Part shown: one piece after another, positions 14,409 to 21,780 of the stretch
Layout of the letters: each line of letters begins with the position of its first letter
Numbering within the stretch: position 1 is the first letter of the stretch
Position numbers and translations under genes: made by a program
Notes under the pieces: model-generated
The model's input: only the letters and a program-made list of their open reading frames with translations
What the model was told of the DNA's origin: nothing
The model's database searches: none
Source of the DNA: an uncultured Mycolicibacterium sp.
Lineage (GTDB): Bacteria > Actinomycetota > Actinomycetes > Mycobacteriales > Mycobacteriaceae
Length of the DNA stretch: 28,614 nt
Assembly: GCF_937941905.1 (NCBI RefSeq)
Contig: NZ_CALDGS010000083.1
Location: 1 to 28,614, forward strand
Direction of reading: 5' to 3'

Positions 14409-16072
14409 GTTCGAAACTTGCTGATCGCCTGGCGAAACAAGGCGATGAGATCGATTCGCGGTATCACCCGTCGGCGGCGGTGCGGCGGCAGCTGAACAAG
14501 GTGTTCCCCACCCACTGGTCCTTCCTGCTGGGTGAGATCGCGCTGTACAGCTTCATCGTCCTGCTCATCACCGGCGTCTGGTTGACCCTGTTCTTCGACC
14601 CGTCGATGGCCGAGGTCACCTACGAGGGCGTCTACCAGCCGCTGCGCGGCATCCAGATGTCGAAGGCCTACGCCTCGGCGCTCGACATCAGCTTCGAGGT
14701 GCGCGGTGGCCTGTTCGTGCGGCAGGTCCACCACTGGGCGGCGCTGCTGTTCGCGGCGGCGATCATGGTGCACCTGGCGCGCATCTTCTTCACCGGCGCG
14801 TTCCGCCGGCCGCGCGAGGCCAACTGGGTGATCGGCTCGCTGCTGCTCATCCTGGCGATGTTCGAGGGGTACTTCGGCTACTCGCTGCCGGACGACCTGC
14901 TGTCGGGCATCGGTCTGCGGGCCGCCATGAGCTCGATCACGCTGGGTATGCCGGTCATCGGCACCTGGCTGCACTGGGCGCTGTTCGGCGGCGACTTCCC
15001 GTGCGGCGGCGTCGGTTACCAGTGCAACCTGGACGGCTACTGGATCCCGCGGATGTACGCGCTGCACATCCTGCTGATCCCGGGCATCATGCTGGCGCTG
15101 ATCGGTATCCACCTGGCGCTGGTGTGGTTCCAGAAGCACACCCAGTTCCCCGGCCCGGGCCGCACCGAGACCAACGTCGTCGGTGTCCGCGTCATGCCGG
15201 TGTTCGCGGTGAAGTCGGGTGCCTTCTTCGCCATGACCGTCGGCGTGCTCGGCCTGCTGGGCGGCCTGCTGCAGATCAACCCGATCTGGAACCTCGGGCC
15301 GTACAAGCCGTCGCAGGTGTCGGCGGGTAGCCAGCCGGACTTCTACATGATGTGGACCGAGGGCATGGCCCGCATCATGCCGCCGTGGGAGCTCTACATC
15401 GGCAACTACACCGTGCCGGCGTCCACCTGGGTGGCGCTGTTCATGGCGGCGGTGTTCATCCTGCTGATCGCCTACCCGTGGATCGAGAAGCGGCTGACCG
15501 GTGACGACGCCCACCACAACCTGCTGCAGCGGCCGCGCGACGTGCCGGTGCGCACCGCGGTTGGTTCGGCGGCGATCGCGCTGTACATGCTGCTGACGCT
15601 GTGCGCGATGAACGACATCATCGCGCTGAAGTTCGACATCTCGCTGAACGCGACCACCTGGATCGGGCGTATCGGCATGGTGGTGCTGCCGGCGATCGTC
15701 TACTTCGCGGCCTACCGCTGGGCGATCGCGCTGCAGCGCAGCGACCGCGCGGTGCTCGAGCACGGCATCGAGACCGGCATCATCAAGCGGCTGCCGCAGG
15801 GTGCCTACATCGAGGTGCACCAGCCGCTCGGCCCGGTCGACGAGCACGGCCATCCGATCCCGCTGGAGTACCAGGGTGCTCCGGTGCCCAAGAAGATGAA
15901 CAAGCTGGGCTCCGGTGGCCAGCCGGGTACCGGCAGCTTCCTGACCCCGGACCCGATCGAGGAGCACGAGGCCCTCACCGCGGCGGCCCATGCCGCCGAG
16001 CACAAGGCCCTCGCTGCCCTGCGGGAACAGCAGGAGCGCAACGCGATCGGCAACGGCGACGGCCGGCACTGA
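14405..16072 (+). CDS. qcrB: cytochrome b subunit of the bcc complex
   Basis: QcrB is the quinol-oxidising membrane core, binding two b hemes. The 555 residues include helix B with H109 and H123 and helix D with H221 and H236, spaced 14 and 15 apart as expected for heme b ligands. The quinol-site region MPPWELY, a PEWY-type variant, is present. A hydrophilic C-terminal extension of about 110 residues follows the last helix, as in other actinobacterial QcrB. ATG 14405 overlaps qcrA by 4 bp. This subunit is the established target of the imidazopyridine Q203 (telacebec) in M. tuberculosis. A strong hairpin terminator begins 20 bp after the stop, closing the operon. Confidence 0.98.
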   Translation: MSSKLADRLAKQGDEIDSRYHPSAAVRRQLNKVFPTHWSFLLGEIALYSFIVLLITGVWLTLFFDPSMAEVTYEGVYQPLRGIQMSKAYASALDISFEVRGGLFVRQVHHWAALLFAAAIMVHLARIFFTGAFRRPREANWVIGSLLLILAMFEGYFGYSLPDDLLSGIGLRAAMSSITLGMPVIGTWLHWALFGGDFPCGGVGYQCNLDGYWIPRMYALHILLIPGIMLALIGIHLALVWFQKHTQFPGPGRTETNVVGVRVMPVFAVKSGAFFAMTVGVLGLLGGLLQINPIWNLGPYKPSQVSAGSQPDFYMMWTEGMARIMPPWELYIGNYTVPASTWVALFMAAVFILLIAYPWIEKRLTGDDAHHNLLQRPRDVPVRTAVGSAAIALYMLLTLCAMNDIIALKFDISLNATTWIGRIGMVVLPAIVYFAAYRWAIALQRSDRAVLEHGIETGIIKRLPQGAYIEVHQPLGPVDEHGHPIPLEYQGAPVPKKMNKLGSGGQPGTGSFLTPDPIEEHEALTAAAHAAEHKALAALREQQERNAIGNGDGRH

Positions 16073-16091
16073 CCGTCCGGTCCGAGACGAG

Positions 16092-16122
16092 GAACGCCCC
16101 GGTGCACCGCGCCGGGGCGTTC
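16092..16122 (+). terminator. intrinsic terminator of ctaE-qcrCAB
   Basis: GAACGCCCCGG and CCGGGGCGTTC form a perfect 11-bp stem with a 9-base loop, 20 bp after the qcrB stop, followed by TTCGTT rather than a full T tract. Strong stems with poor T tracts are usual in mycobacteria. Confidence 0.8.
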
Positions 16123-16247
16123 TTCGTTGGGCGGCACCGGAACCGGCCGGCCCCTCCCCTACCCCACCGGGGGCGTCCCCCGCTGCACGGAACACCATGG
16201 CGGCCAACGGCCGCCGCGCTACGCACCGTGGGTGCGGCGCCCGGCCG

Positions 16248-16320
16248 CACCACGCGCGTAACGCCACGGCGGGAAACACGCCCCAGCACCGCCACAGCGT
16301 TACGCACAGCGGCCACCGGG
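16248..16320. repeat. structured direct repeat, unit 1 (73 bp)
   Basis: This unit is about 88 percent identical to the one at 16355-16425 by eye, with some seven substitutions and one 2-base gap. Inside, arms at 16258-16272 and 16289-16303 form a 15-position hairpin with a 16-base loop. Read on the minus strand, the three non-Watson-Crick positions become G-U pairs. The sequence GACCCGAAT follows each unit (16336-16344 here). Confidence 0.8.
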
Positions 16321-16354
16321 CCGGTGCCCCCTAGAGACCCGAATCACCCGACCC

Positions 16355-16425
16355 CACCACGCGTCACGCCACGGCGGAAAATACGCAGCAGGACCGCCAC
16401 AGCGTCACGCACAGCGGCCACCGGG
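16355..16425. repeat. structured direct repeat, unit 2 (71 bp)
   Basis: This is the second copy of the 16248-16320 unit, with hairpin arms at 16363-16377 and 16394-16408 and the same 16-base loop length. One extra mismatch (G against G on the minus strand) weakens the stem. GACCCGAAT follows at 16470-16478. The last 25 or so bases (CCACAGCG..ACGCACAGCGGCC) are the most conserved part. Confidence 0.8.
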
Positions 16426-16484
16426 GCTCCACCCAGACTCCACCCACACCCCCCAGCCCGCTTGTCCCCGACCCGAATACGACT

Positions 16485-16510
16485 CCGGCCCGCCACGGTG
16501 GGCGGGCCGG
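16485..16510 (-). terminator. terminator of the ctaC-side operon (after the DUF2561 gene)
   Basis: CCGGCCCGCC and GGCGGGCCGG form a perfect 10-bp stem with a 6-base loop, 17 bp beyond the stop at 16528 on the minus strand. There is no T tract after the stem. It could also stop transcription coming from the plus strand. Confidence 0.7.
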
Positions 16511-16527
16511 AACGGAAAAACCGAGCG

Positions 16528-17166
16528 TCAGGCGAGGAGTTCGTGCAGCCGGCGCAGCCCCGCGATCGGGATGGCGGGCATCGCAACGGTGATCACCCCG
16601 GCCACGCCCAGCGAGATCCAGGCGCCCAGATCGGATTCCACCGCCAACAGGTAGGCGGCCACCGCGACCGCGATGGTCGCCGCGCCCATCGCGGAGCCGA
16701 TGGCCAGAGCGCAGCGCAGGTTCAACCGCTCGATCGCGGCCACCGGCAGCGCCTGCCGCCGACCCGCCCCGGCCGCCCGGCGGATGACCTCCTCGGGCCG
16801 GCCCACCCAGCGGATCCGGCCGGTGGGCGTCTCGATCCCGCCCGGCGGGCTGGGCATCCGCGGGGCACCGTTCGGCTCGGCCGCCGCGGCGGCGGTCCGA
16901 CGGGCCCGCAACAGCAACGGCACCGAGCCGATGATCACCAGGGCGGACACCACGATGATCGCGTAGAGCACCCACGGCGTGCCGGTCTCCCCGGCCGGTG
17001 CGGGATGCCCACGGCCCATGTCGACCAGCGCCACCGTCGCTGCCACCGCGGCGCCGAGGGCGCCGAGCCACAGCGCGGCGCAGGCGCCGAGCAGGATGCG
17101 GTCGATGTTCTCGAACTCGCCGGAATCGGTCTGGTACGGCCGGGCCGTGGAAATGTCGTATGTCAT
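16528..17166 (-). CDS. DUF2561 family membrane protein (Rv2197c-like)
   Basis: This 212-residue integral membrane protein has unknown function. Seen: an acidic N-terminus (MTYDISTARPYQ), hydrophobic helices near residues 24-48, 64-87, 150-172 and 178-200, and a cytosolic-looking middle segment containing TGRIRWVGRPEEVIRR. ATG 17166 shares one base with the stop of mmpS3 (TGATG), so the two are translationally coupled. Length matches the M. tuberculosis protein (about 214), which I recall as DUF2561. It is the last gene before the terminator at 16485-16510. Being next to mmpS3 and the oxidase subunits suggests an envelope or respiratory accessory role, but nothing in the sequence proves it. 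Confidence 0.82.
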   Translation of the reverse strand: MTYDISTARPYQTDSGEFENIDRILLGACAALWLGALGAAVAATVALVDMGRGHPAPAGETGTPWVLYAIIVVSALVIIGSVPLLLRARRTAAAAAEPNGAPRMPSPPGGIETPTGRIRWVGRPEEVIRRAAGAGRRQALPVAAIERLNLRCALAIGSAMGAATIAVAVAAYLLAVESDLGAWISLGVAGVITVAMPAIPIAGLRRLHELLA

Positions 17167-18086
17167 CAGCAGCTGGTCTGCGCGGAGTTGGAGGTATTGG
17201 AGGACAACACGATGCCGTCGCTGGTGGTGATCGAGCAGTTCAGCTTGCTGACCAGGAACAGGCTCGAGGCGTGCAGCGAGCCCACTTCCGACTGCGAGAT
17301 CGGGGTCACCGTCAGCGACCAGGGGATGTAGACGTTGCGCAGGGTGCGACTGCGCCCGGCGGCGTCGGTGTAGGTGATGGTGATGATGTCACCGGGCGCC
17401 TTGGTCCCGGTGACCGAGTAGGTGACCTGCCGCGGCCCGGACCGGGTGGTGGTCGTCGTCGGCGGCACGGTGGTGGTGGTCGTCTCCGGGGCCGGCGGCG
17501 GCGCCTCCTCGGTCGGTTCGGGCGCCGGCGGCGGAGGCGGCGGTGCCTCGGTCACCGTCACCGTCTCCGGGGGCGGCGGGGGCGGCGGAGGTTCCGTCGT
17601 CTCCGGCGGCGGAGGCGGCGGCGCCTCCGTGGTGATCTCGTCCTGCACCGGGGGCGGCGGCGGGGCGGTCGTGGTGCTCGTCGCCGGGGTGGCCAGCGTC
17701 TCGGTGTCGGTGGTGGTCACCAGCAGCGACACCGAGACCACCAGCGCGATGGCGGCGATGATGGCCGCCACCCCGACCACCCACGGCCAGCGGGGCGGGG
17801 CGGGCTGCGCCTCGTCACCGTTGTCGTAGGCGTCGTAGTCGTACAGCGAGGGGTCGAGCGGCAGGTACGGACCGACCGTGATCTGCTCGGACTCGGGGGC
17901 CGAGTAGGCCTGCGGGTACACCTCGGTGCCGCTCTCGTCGGCAGTCCCCGCGTCCTCGTCCCCCGCAACGGGACCGCCCTCGTCGACGCCGTCGGTCCCG
18001 TCCGGCTCGGTCGGCTGCGCGGCCGGGTCCTGTTCGGGATGTTCCGACCCGATGTCGTCCGGCCCTGGGGTGTTCGGCCCGCTCAT
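17166..18086 (-). CDS. mmpS3: MmpS3 membrane protein
   Basis: This 306-residue protein has an acidic cytosolic N-terminus (about 1-97), one transmembrane helix (about 100-124), a long Pro/Thr/Glu-rich linker (about 130-220, runs of P, T and EAPPPPP) and a C-terminal MmpS-type beta domain with the segments VTYSVTGT and ITITYTDAAG. The domain ends in Cys and has a second Cys in LNCSI, so a disulfide is possible. The arrangement and length match M. tuberculosis MmpS3 (about 299). Most MmpS proteins sit next to an MmpL transporter; none is present here. ATG 18086 has AAGGA ten bases upstream. Its downstream neighbour overlaps by one base. A role in cell-envelope maintenance is inferred. Confidence 0.92.
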   Translation of the reverse strand: MSGPNTPGPDDIGSEHPEQDPAAQPTEPDGTDGVDEGGPVAGDEDAGTADESGTEVYPQAYSAPESEQITVGPYLPLDPSLYDYDAYDNGDEAQPAPPRWPWVVGVAAIIAAIALVVSVSLLVTTTDTETLATPATSTTTAPPPPPVQDEITTEAPPPPPPETTEPPPPPPPPETVTVTEAPPPPPPAPEPTEEAPPPAPETTTTTVPPTTTTTRSGPRQVTYSVTGTKAPGDIITITYTDAAGRSRTLRNVYIPWSLTVTPISQSEVGSLHASSLFLVSKLNCSITTSDGIVLSSNTSNSAQTSC

Positions 18087-18164
18087 GTACGCCTGTCCTT
18101 CTCGACTCCCTCACCGGCGCCCACCCTGGCCAGCGGCCACCGAGCCGCTGACCGCGCCTTGGCC

Positions 18165-18170
18165 ACAGTA
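18165..18170 (-). promoter_or_regulatory. possible -10 element for mmpS3
   Basis: TACTGT on the minus strand fits TAnnnT and lies just past the ctaC-ctaF terminator hairpin, about 78 bases before ATG 18086. A -35 is not evident. The placement supports a separate mmpS3 transcript. Confidence 0.35.
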
Positions 18171-18177
18171 CCCAAAC

Positions 18178-18211
18178 GCGGCCCGCCGGCGATGAACGCA
18201 GCGCGGGCCGC
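18178..18211 (-). terminator. terminator of ctaC-ctaF
   Basis: GCGGCCCGC and GCGGGCCGC form a perfect 9-bp stem with a 16-base loop, about 40 bp after the ctaF stop on the minus strand, followed by GTTTGGG. It separates ctaC-ctaF from mmpS3. Confidence 0.65.
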
Positions 18212-18249
18212 GGGGCAAGTTATGCCTTGATTGTGACCTTAGCGAGAGG

Positions 18250-18669
18250 TCAGTGCTTCTCGGGGCCGACGTAGTACTCGAACACCAGGCCGGCCACCGA
18301 GGCGAGCACGAAGCACACCCCGGCCACGATGAGCCACGGCAGCCACAGCGCCAGCCCGACGGCCGCGACCGAGGCCGACCCGGCCACCAGCACCGGCCAC
18401 CAGCTGTGCGGGCTGAAGAAGCCGAGCTCGCCGGCGCCGTCGCTGATCTCGGCGTCCTCGTAGTCCTCGGGGCGGGTGTCGAGGCGGCGGGCGATGAACC
18501 GGAAGAAGGTGCCGACGATCAGCGCCAGCCCGGCGGTCATGACCAGCGCGGTCAGGCCCGCCCACTCGATGCCGCCCGGCTCGAACACGGCGGTCAGGAC
18601 GCCGTAGACGACCGCGCAGAGGACGAAGAACGCCGTCAGGATTTCAAACAGCCTGGCTTCGATATGCAT
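18250..18669 (-). CDS. ctaF: cytochrome c oxidase subunit IV
   Basis: CtaF is a small actinobacterial subunit of the aa3 oxidase that stabilises the complex in the membrane. The 139-residue protein shows four hydrophobic helices in two pairs separated by a hydrophilic loop (RRLDTRPEDYEDAEIS), with the conserved FSPHSWWPV region. ATG 18669 lies 12 bp after the ctaC stop, with GGAAC upstream. The length matches the family (about 139) exactly. A terminator hairpin follows the stop. Confidence 0.95.
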   Translation of the reverse strand: MHIEARLFEILTAFFVLCAVVYGVLTAVFEPGGIEWAGLTALVMTAGLALIVGTFFRFIARRLDTRPEDYEDAEISDGAGELGFFSPHSWWPVLVAGSASVAAVGLALWLPWLIVAGVCFVLASVAGLVFEYYVGPEKH

Positions 18670-18681
18670 GGGTGGTTGTTC

Positions 18682-19719
18682 CTACTTGCTCGCCTGGGAA
18701 ACCTGCTCGCCGCGTCGGGTGTCGAACGGCTTGGTGCTCACCGCCACCGGCGACTGGTTGATCGCCAGCAGCGCCTCGGCGTTGGTCTTACCGGCCATCC
18801 GCTGCTCGAGGTAGGCCTTGAAGTCGTTCGGCTCCACCACCCGGATCTCGAAGTTCATCATCGAGTGGTAGGTGCCGCACATCTCGGCGCAGCGCCCGAC
18901 GAACGCGCCGGTCTGCTCGATCTGGCTGACCTGGAAGACGTTGTCGGAGTAGTTCGACTTCGGGTCCGGCATCACGTCGCGCTTGAACAGGAACTCCGGC
19001 ACCCAGAACGCGTGGATGACATCGGCCGAGGCCAGCTGGAACTCGATGCGCTTGCCCTTGGGCAGCACCAGCACCGGGATCTCCTCGGAGGTGCCGAGGG
19101 TCTCGATCTTGTCGAAGTTCAGGTAGCCGCGGTCCTGCGGGTTGCGGCCGTGGATGGCGCCGCGCACCTCATGGCCGTGCTCGTTGACCCCCTCGGTGCG
19201 GGACGAGACGGCGGCCTGGCGCTCCGGATCGGCACCGTCGTAGCTGAAGGTGCCGTCGGCGAACTCGACCTTCTGGTAGCCGAACTTCCAGTTCCACTGG
19301 AAGGCGGTGACGTCGATGACGACCTCGGGGTCGTCGGTCTTCGCGGTCATCTGCTCCTGGACCACGACGGTGAAGTAGAAGAGCACCGAGATGATCAGGA
19401 ACGGGATCACCGTCAGCACCAGCTCCAGCGGCATGTTGTAGCCGAACTGGCGCGGGAAGTCGGTGTCGGTCTTCTTCTTGCGGTGGAACGCGCAGGTCCA
19501 GAAGGTCAGACCCCACACGATCGCGCCGACGACCAGCGACGCGATGACCGATCCGATCCACAGGTCGTAGTTCGCGTGCGCCTCGGGGGTGATGCCCTTG
19601 GGCCAGCCCAGGCCGATCACATCCGACCAGCTGCAGCCGCTGAGCAATAGAGCCATCCCACCCAGGACGACCGTCACTGCCATCCCCCGAGCCACCGCCT
19701 TGTGCCGGCGAGGTGTCAC
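18682..19719 (-). CDS. ctaC: cytochrome c oxidase subunit II (lipoprotein)
   Basis: CtaC holds the CuA centre that receives electrons for the aa3 oxidase. The 345-residue precursor has a signal peptide with lipobox LLSGC (C29), two transmembrane helices (about 53-73 and 98-120), and a C-terminal cupredoxin domain. CuA ligands are visible in CAEMCGTYHSMM: C277, C281, H285 and M288, together with the aromatic patch FQWNWKF. GTG 19719 has a perfect AGGAGG seven bases upstream. An insert of about 40 residues between the strands of the domain is typical of actinobacterial CtaC, where it replaces a soluble cytochrome c contact. ctaF follows 12 bp later; asnB is divergent. Confidence 0.97.
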   Translation of the reverse strand: MTPRRHKAVARGMAVTVVLGGMALLLSGCSWSDVIGLGWPKGITPEAHANYDLWIGSVIASLVVGAIVWGLTFWTCAFHRKKKTDTDFPRQFGYNMPLELVLTVIPFLIISVLFYFTVVVQEQMTAKTDDPEVVIDVTAFQWNWKFGYQKVEFADGTFSYDGADPERQAAVSSRTEGVNEHGHEVRGAIHGRNPQDRGYLNFDKIETLGTSEEIPVLVLPKGKRIEFQLASADVIHAFWVPEFLFKRDVMPDPKSNYSDNVFQVSQIEQTGAFVGRCAEMCGTYHSMMNFEIRVVEPNDFKAYLEQRMAGKTNAEALLAINQSPVAVSTKPFDTRRGEQVSQASK

Positions 19720-19786
19720 GTTGGCGCCTCCTACTAGAAGTCGTAGAGCTCGACCGCGGTGCGGCCGGTCGGCTTAGATGCGAATA

Positions 19787-19799
19787 CTACGCAGCGTAG
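19787..19799. promoter_or_regulatory. palindrome in the ctaC/asnB divergent promoter region
   Basis: CTACGCAGCGTAG is a perfect 6+1+6 inverted repeat. It partly overlaps TAGTAT on the minus strand (19789-19784), a possible ctaC -10. That layout fits an operator, though no regulator is assigned. Confidence 0.4.
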
Positions 19800-19839
19800 A
19801 CCATGCCCGGGCGAAGACTCGAGCCCCCCGCCCATTAGG

Positions 19840-19845
19840 CATACT
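19840..19845 (+). promoter_or_regulatory. -10 element of asnB (leaderless)
   Basis: CATACT ends six bases before GTG 19852 with no Shine-Dalgarno between them. The same hexamer and similar spacing precede ctaE. Confidence 0.5.
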
Positions 19846-19851
19846 GGCGCG

Positions 19852-21780
19852 GTGTGCGGACTGCTCGCCTTCCTTCGCAACCCGTCCGCTGAGCTGCCGT
19901 CCGACCTGGTCGAGCGGGTCTCGCAGGCGGCTCACCTGATGCGCCACCGCGGCCCGGACGAACCCGGGACGTGGGCCGACGACGACGTGGTTTTCGGGTT
20001 CAACCGGCTGTCGATCATCGACATCGCCCACAGTCACCAGCCGCTGCGCTGGGGCCCGCCCGGGGAGCCGGACCGCTACGTGCTCGTCTTCAACGGGGAG
20101 ATCTACAACTACCTCGAGCTGCGCGACCAGCTGGCGGCCGAGCACGACGTGATTTTCGCCACTGACGGCGACGGCGAGGCGATCATCGCCGGCTACCACC
20201 ACTGGGGCACCGAGGTGCTGCACCGGTTGCGCGGCATGTTCGCCTTCGCGCTGTGGGACACCGTGGAACGCGAGCTGTTCTGCGCGCGCGACCCGTTCGG
20301 CATCAAGCCGCTGTTCCTGGCCGTCGGCCCGGGCGGTGCCGCGGTGGGCAGCGAGAAGAAGTGCCTGCTGGAGCTGGCGCCGCAGCTCGGCGCGGACCTC
20401 GAGCTCGACGAGCGTGCCCTGCAGCACTACACGGTGCTGCAGTACGTGCCCGAGCCGGAGACGCTGCACCGCGGGGTGCGCCGGCTGGAGTCGGGCAGCT
20501 ACGCGCGGCTGCGGCCGGGGGCCGCCCCGGTGGTGACGCGCTACTTCACGCCCCGGTTCAACGCGCAGAAGTTCGGCTCCGACGCGCAGGCCCGCTACGA
20601 CGAGATCACCCGGGCGCTCGAGGACTCGGTCGCCAAGCACATGCGCGCCGACGTGACGGTGGGCGCCTTCCTGTCCGGCGGCATCGACTCGACGGCCATC
20701 GCCGCGCTGGCGATCCGGCACAACCCGCGGCTGATCACCTTCACCACCGGCTTCGAGCGGGAGGGCTTCTCCGAGATCGACGTCGCGGTGGCATCCGCCG
20801 AGGCGATCGGCGCCCGGCACGTGACCAAGGTGGTCAGCCAGTCGGAGTTCGTCGAGGCGCTGCCACAGATCGTCTGGTACCTCGACGAGCCGGTCGCCGA
20901 CCCGGCGCTGGTGCCGCTGTTCTTCATCGCCCGCGAGGCCCGCAAGCACGTCAAGGTGGTGCTGTCCGGCGAGGGCTCCGACGAGCTGTTCGGCGGCTAC
21001 ACGATCTACCGGGAACCGCTGTCGCTGCGGCCGTTCGACTACCTGCCCCGGCCGCTGCGGCGCTCGCTGGGCCGGGCGTCGCGGCCGCTGCCCGAGGGGA
21101 TGCGCGGCAAGAGCCTGCTGCACCGCGGTTCGCTCACGCTCGAGGAGCGCTACTACGGCAACGCGCGCAGCTTCTCCGACGAGCAGCTGCGGGCGGTGCT
21201 GCGCCGGTTCCGCCCGGAGTGGACGCACACCGACGTCACCGCCCCGATCTACGCCGAGTCGGTGGGCTGGGACCCGGTGGCGCGCATGCAGCACATCGAC
21301 CTGTTCACCTGGCTGCGCGGCGACATCCTGGTCAAGGCCGACAAGATGACCATGGCCAACTCGCTGGAGCTCCGGGTGCCGTTCCTGGACCCGGAGGTGT
21401 TCAAGGTCGCCGCGCGGCTGCCGGTGGACCAGAAGATCACCCGCTCGACGACCAAGTACGCGCTGCGCCGGGCGCTGGAGCCGATCGTGCCCCCGCACGT
21501 GCTCAACCGGCCCAAGCTCGGCTTCCCGGTGCCGATCCGGCACTGGCTGCGCGCCGGCGAGCTGCAGGACTGGGCCTACGAGATGATCGCCGCCTCCCAG
21601 GCCGACCACCTGATCGACCTGCCCGCGGTGCGCGCCATGCTCGACGAGCACCGCGAGGGCGGCAGCGACCACAGCCGCCGGCTGTGGACGGTGCTGATCT
21701 TCCTGCTCTGGCACGCGATCTTCGTGGAGCGGTCGATCACCCCGCAGATCCCGGAGCCGCACTACCCGGTGCAGCTCTAG
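19852..21780 (+). CDS. asnB: asparagine synthase (glutamine-hydrolysing)
   Basis: AsnB makes asparagine from aspartate, ATP and glutamine. The 642 residues comprise an N-terminal class II glutamine amidotransferase domain, whose nucleophile Cys2 is exposed once the first residue is removed (start VCGLLAF), with RHRGPDEPG and FNGEIYNY. An ATP-pyrophosphatase domain follows, with SGGIDST at residues 275-281 and the conserved KADKMTMANSLELRVP. GTG 19852 is fixed by the need for Cys at position 2; longer upstream frames would bury it. In M. tuberculosis the equivalent Rv2201 is about 652 residues. The stop abuts the stop of the convergent adenosine kinase gene with no spacer. Confidence 0.96.
   Translation: MCGLLAFLRNPSAELPSDLVERVSQAAHLMRHRGPDEPGTWADDDVVFGFNRLSIIDIAHSHQPLRWGPPGEPDRYVLVFNGEIYNYLELRDQLAAEHDVIFATDGDGEAIIAGYHHWGTEVLHRLRGMFAFALWDTVERELFCARDPFGIKPLFLAVGPGGAAVGSEKKCLLELAPQLGADLELDERALQHYTVLQYVPEPETLHRGVRRLESGSYARLRPGAAPVVTRYFTPRFNAQKFGSDAQARYDEITRALEDSVAKHMRADVTVGAFLSGGIDSTAIAALAIRHNPRLITFTTGFEREGFSEIDVAVASAEAIGARHVTKVVSQSEFVEALPQIVWYLDEPVADPALVPLFFIAREARKHVKVVLSGEGSDELFGGYTIYREPLSLRPFDYLPRPLRRSLGRASRPLPEGMRGKSLLHRGSLTLEERYYGNARSFSDEQLRAVLRRFRPEWTHTDVTAPIYAESVGWDPVARMQHIDLFTWLRGDILVKADKMTMANSLELRVPFLDPEVFKVAARLPVDQKITRSTTKYALRRALEPIVPPHVLNRPKLGFPVPIRHWLRAGELQDWAYEMIAASQADHLIDLPAVRAMLDEHREGGSDHSRRLWTVLIFLLWHAIFVERSITPQIPEPHYPVQL

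Larger units (their letters stand above)
16073..16527. other. 455-bp spacer between convergent qcrB and the DUF2561 gene
   Basis: This is the only long noncoding stretch in the window. It holds a terminator for each converging operon at its edges (16092-16122 and 16485-16510), two near-identical units (16248-16320 and 16355-16425), and a short hairpin CGCACC-gtg-GGTGCG near 16221-16235. Other convergent pairs here have 0-21 bp spacers or overlap, so this length is unusual. Open frames across it lack ribosome binding sites, and I do not call a gene. Confidence 0.7.

Noticed and set aside
14267..16279. 670-codon minus-strand open frame opposite qcrB
   Set aside because: It is antisense to clear qcrB coding sequence, its protein is Arg/His/Gln-rich without domains, and it has no ribosome binding site. 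It is a GC-rich shadow frame.
15975..16316. 113-codon minus-strand frame over repeat unit 1 and the qcrB terminator
   Set aside because: It runs through a strong terminator hairpin into qcrB, has no Shine-Dalgarno, and the peptide similarity between units follows from the DNA repeat. Substitutions between units are not biased to third positions.
16248..16425. CRISPR array or insertion-sequence ends
   Set aside because: There are only two long, diverged units with no regular spacers, no terminal inverted repeats, no target duplication and no transposase or cas gene.
19774..21762. 662-codon minus-strand open frame opposite asnB
   Set aside because: It mirrors the codons of asnB, has shadow-type composition and no recognisable motif.
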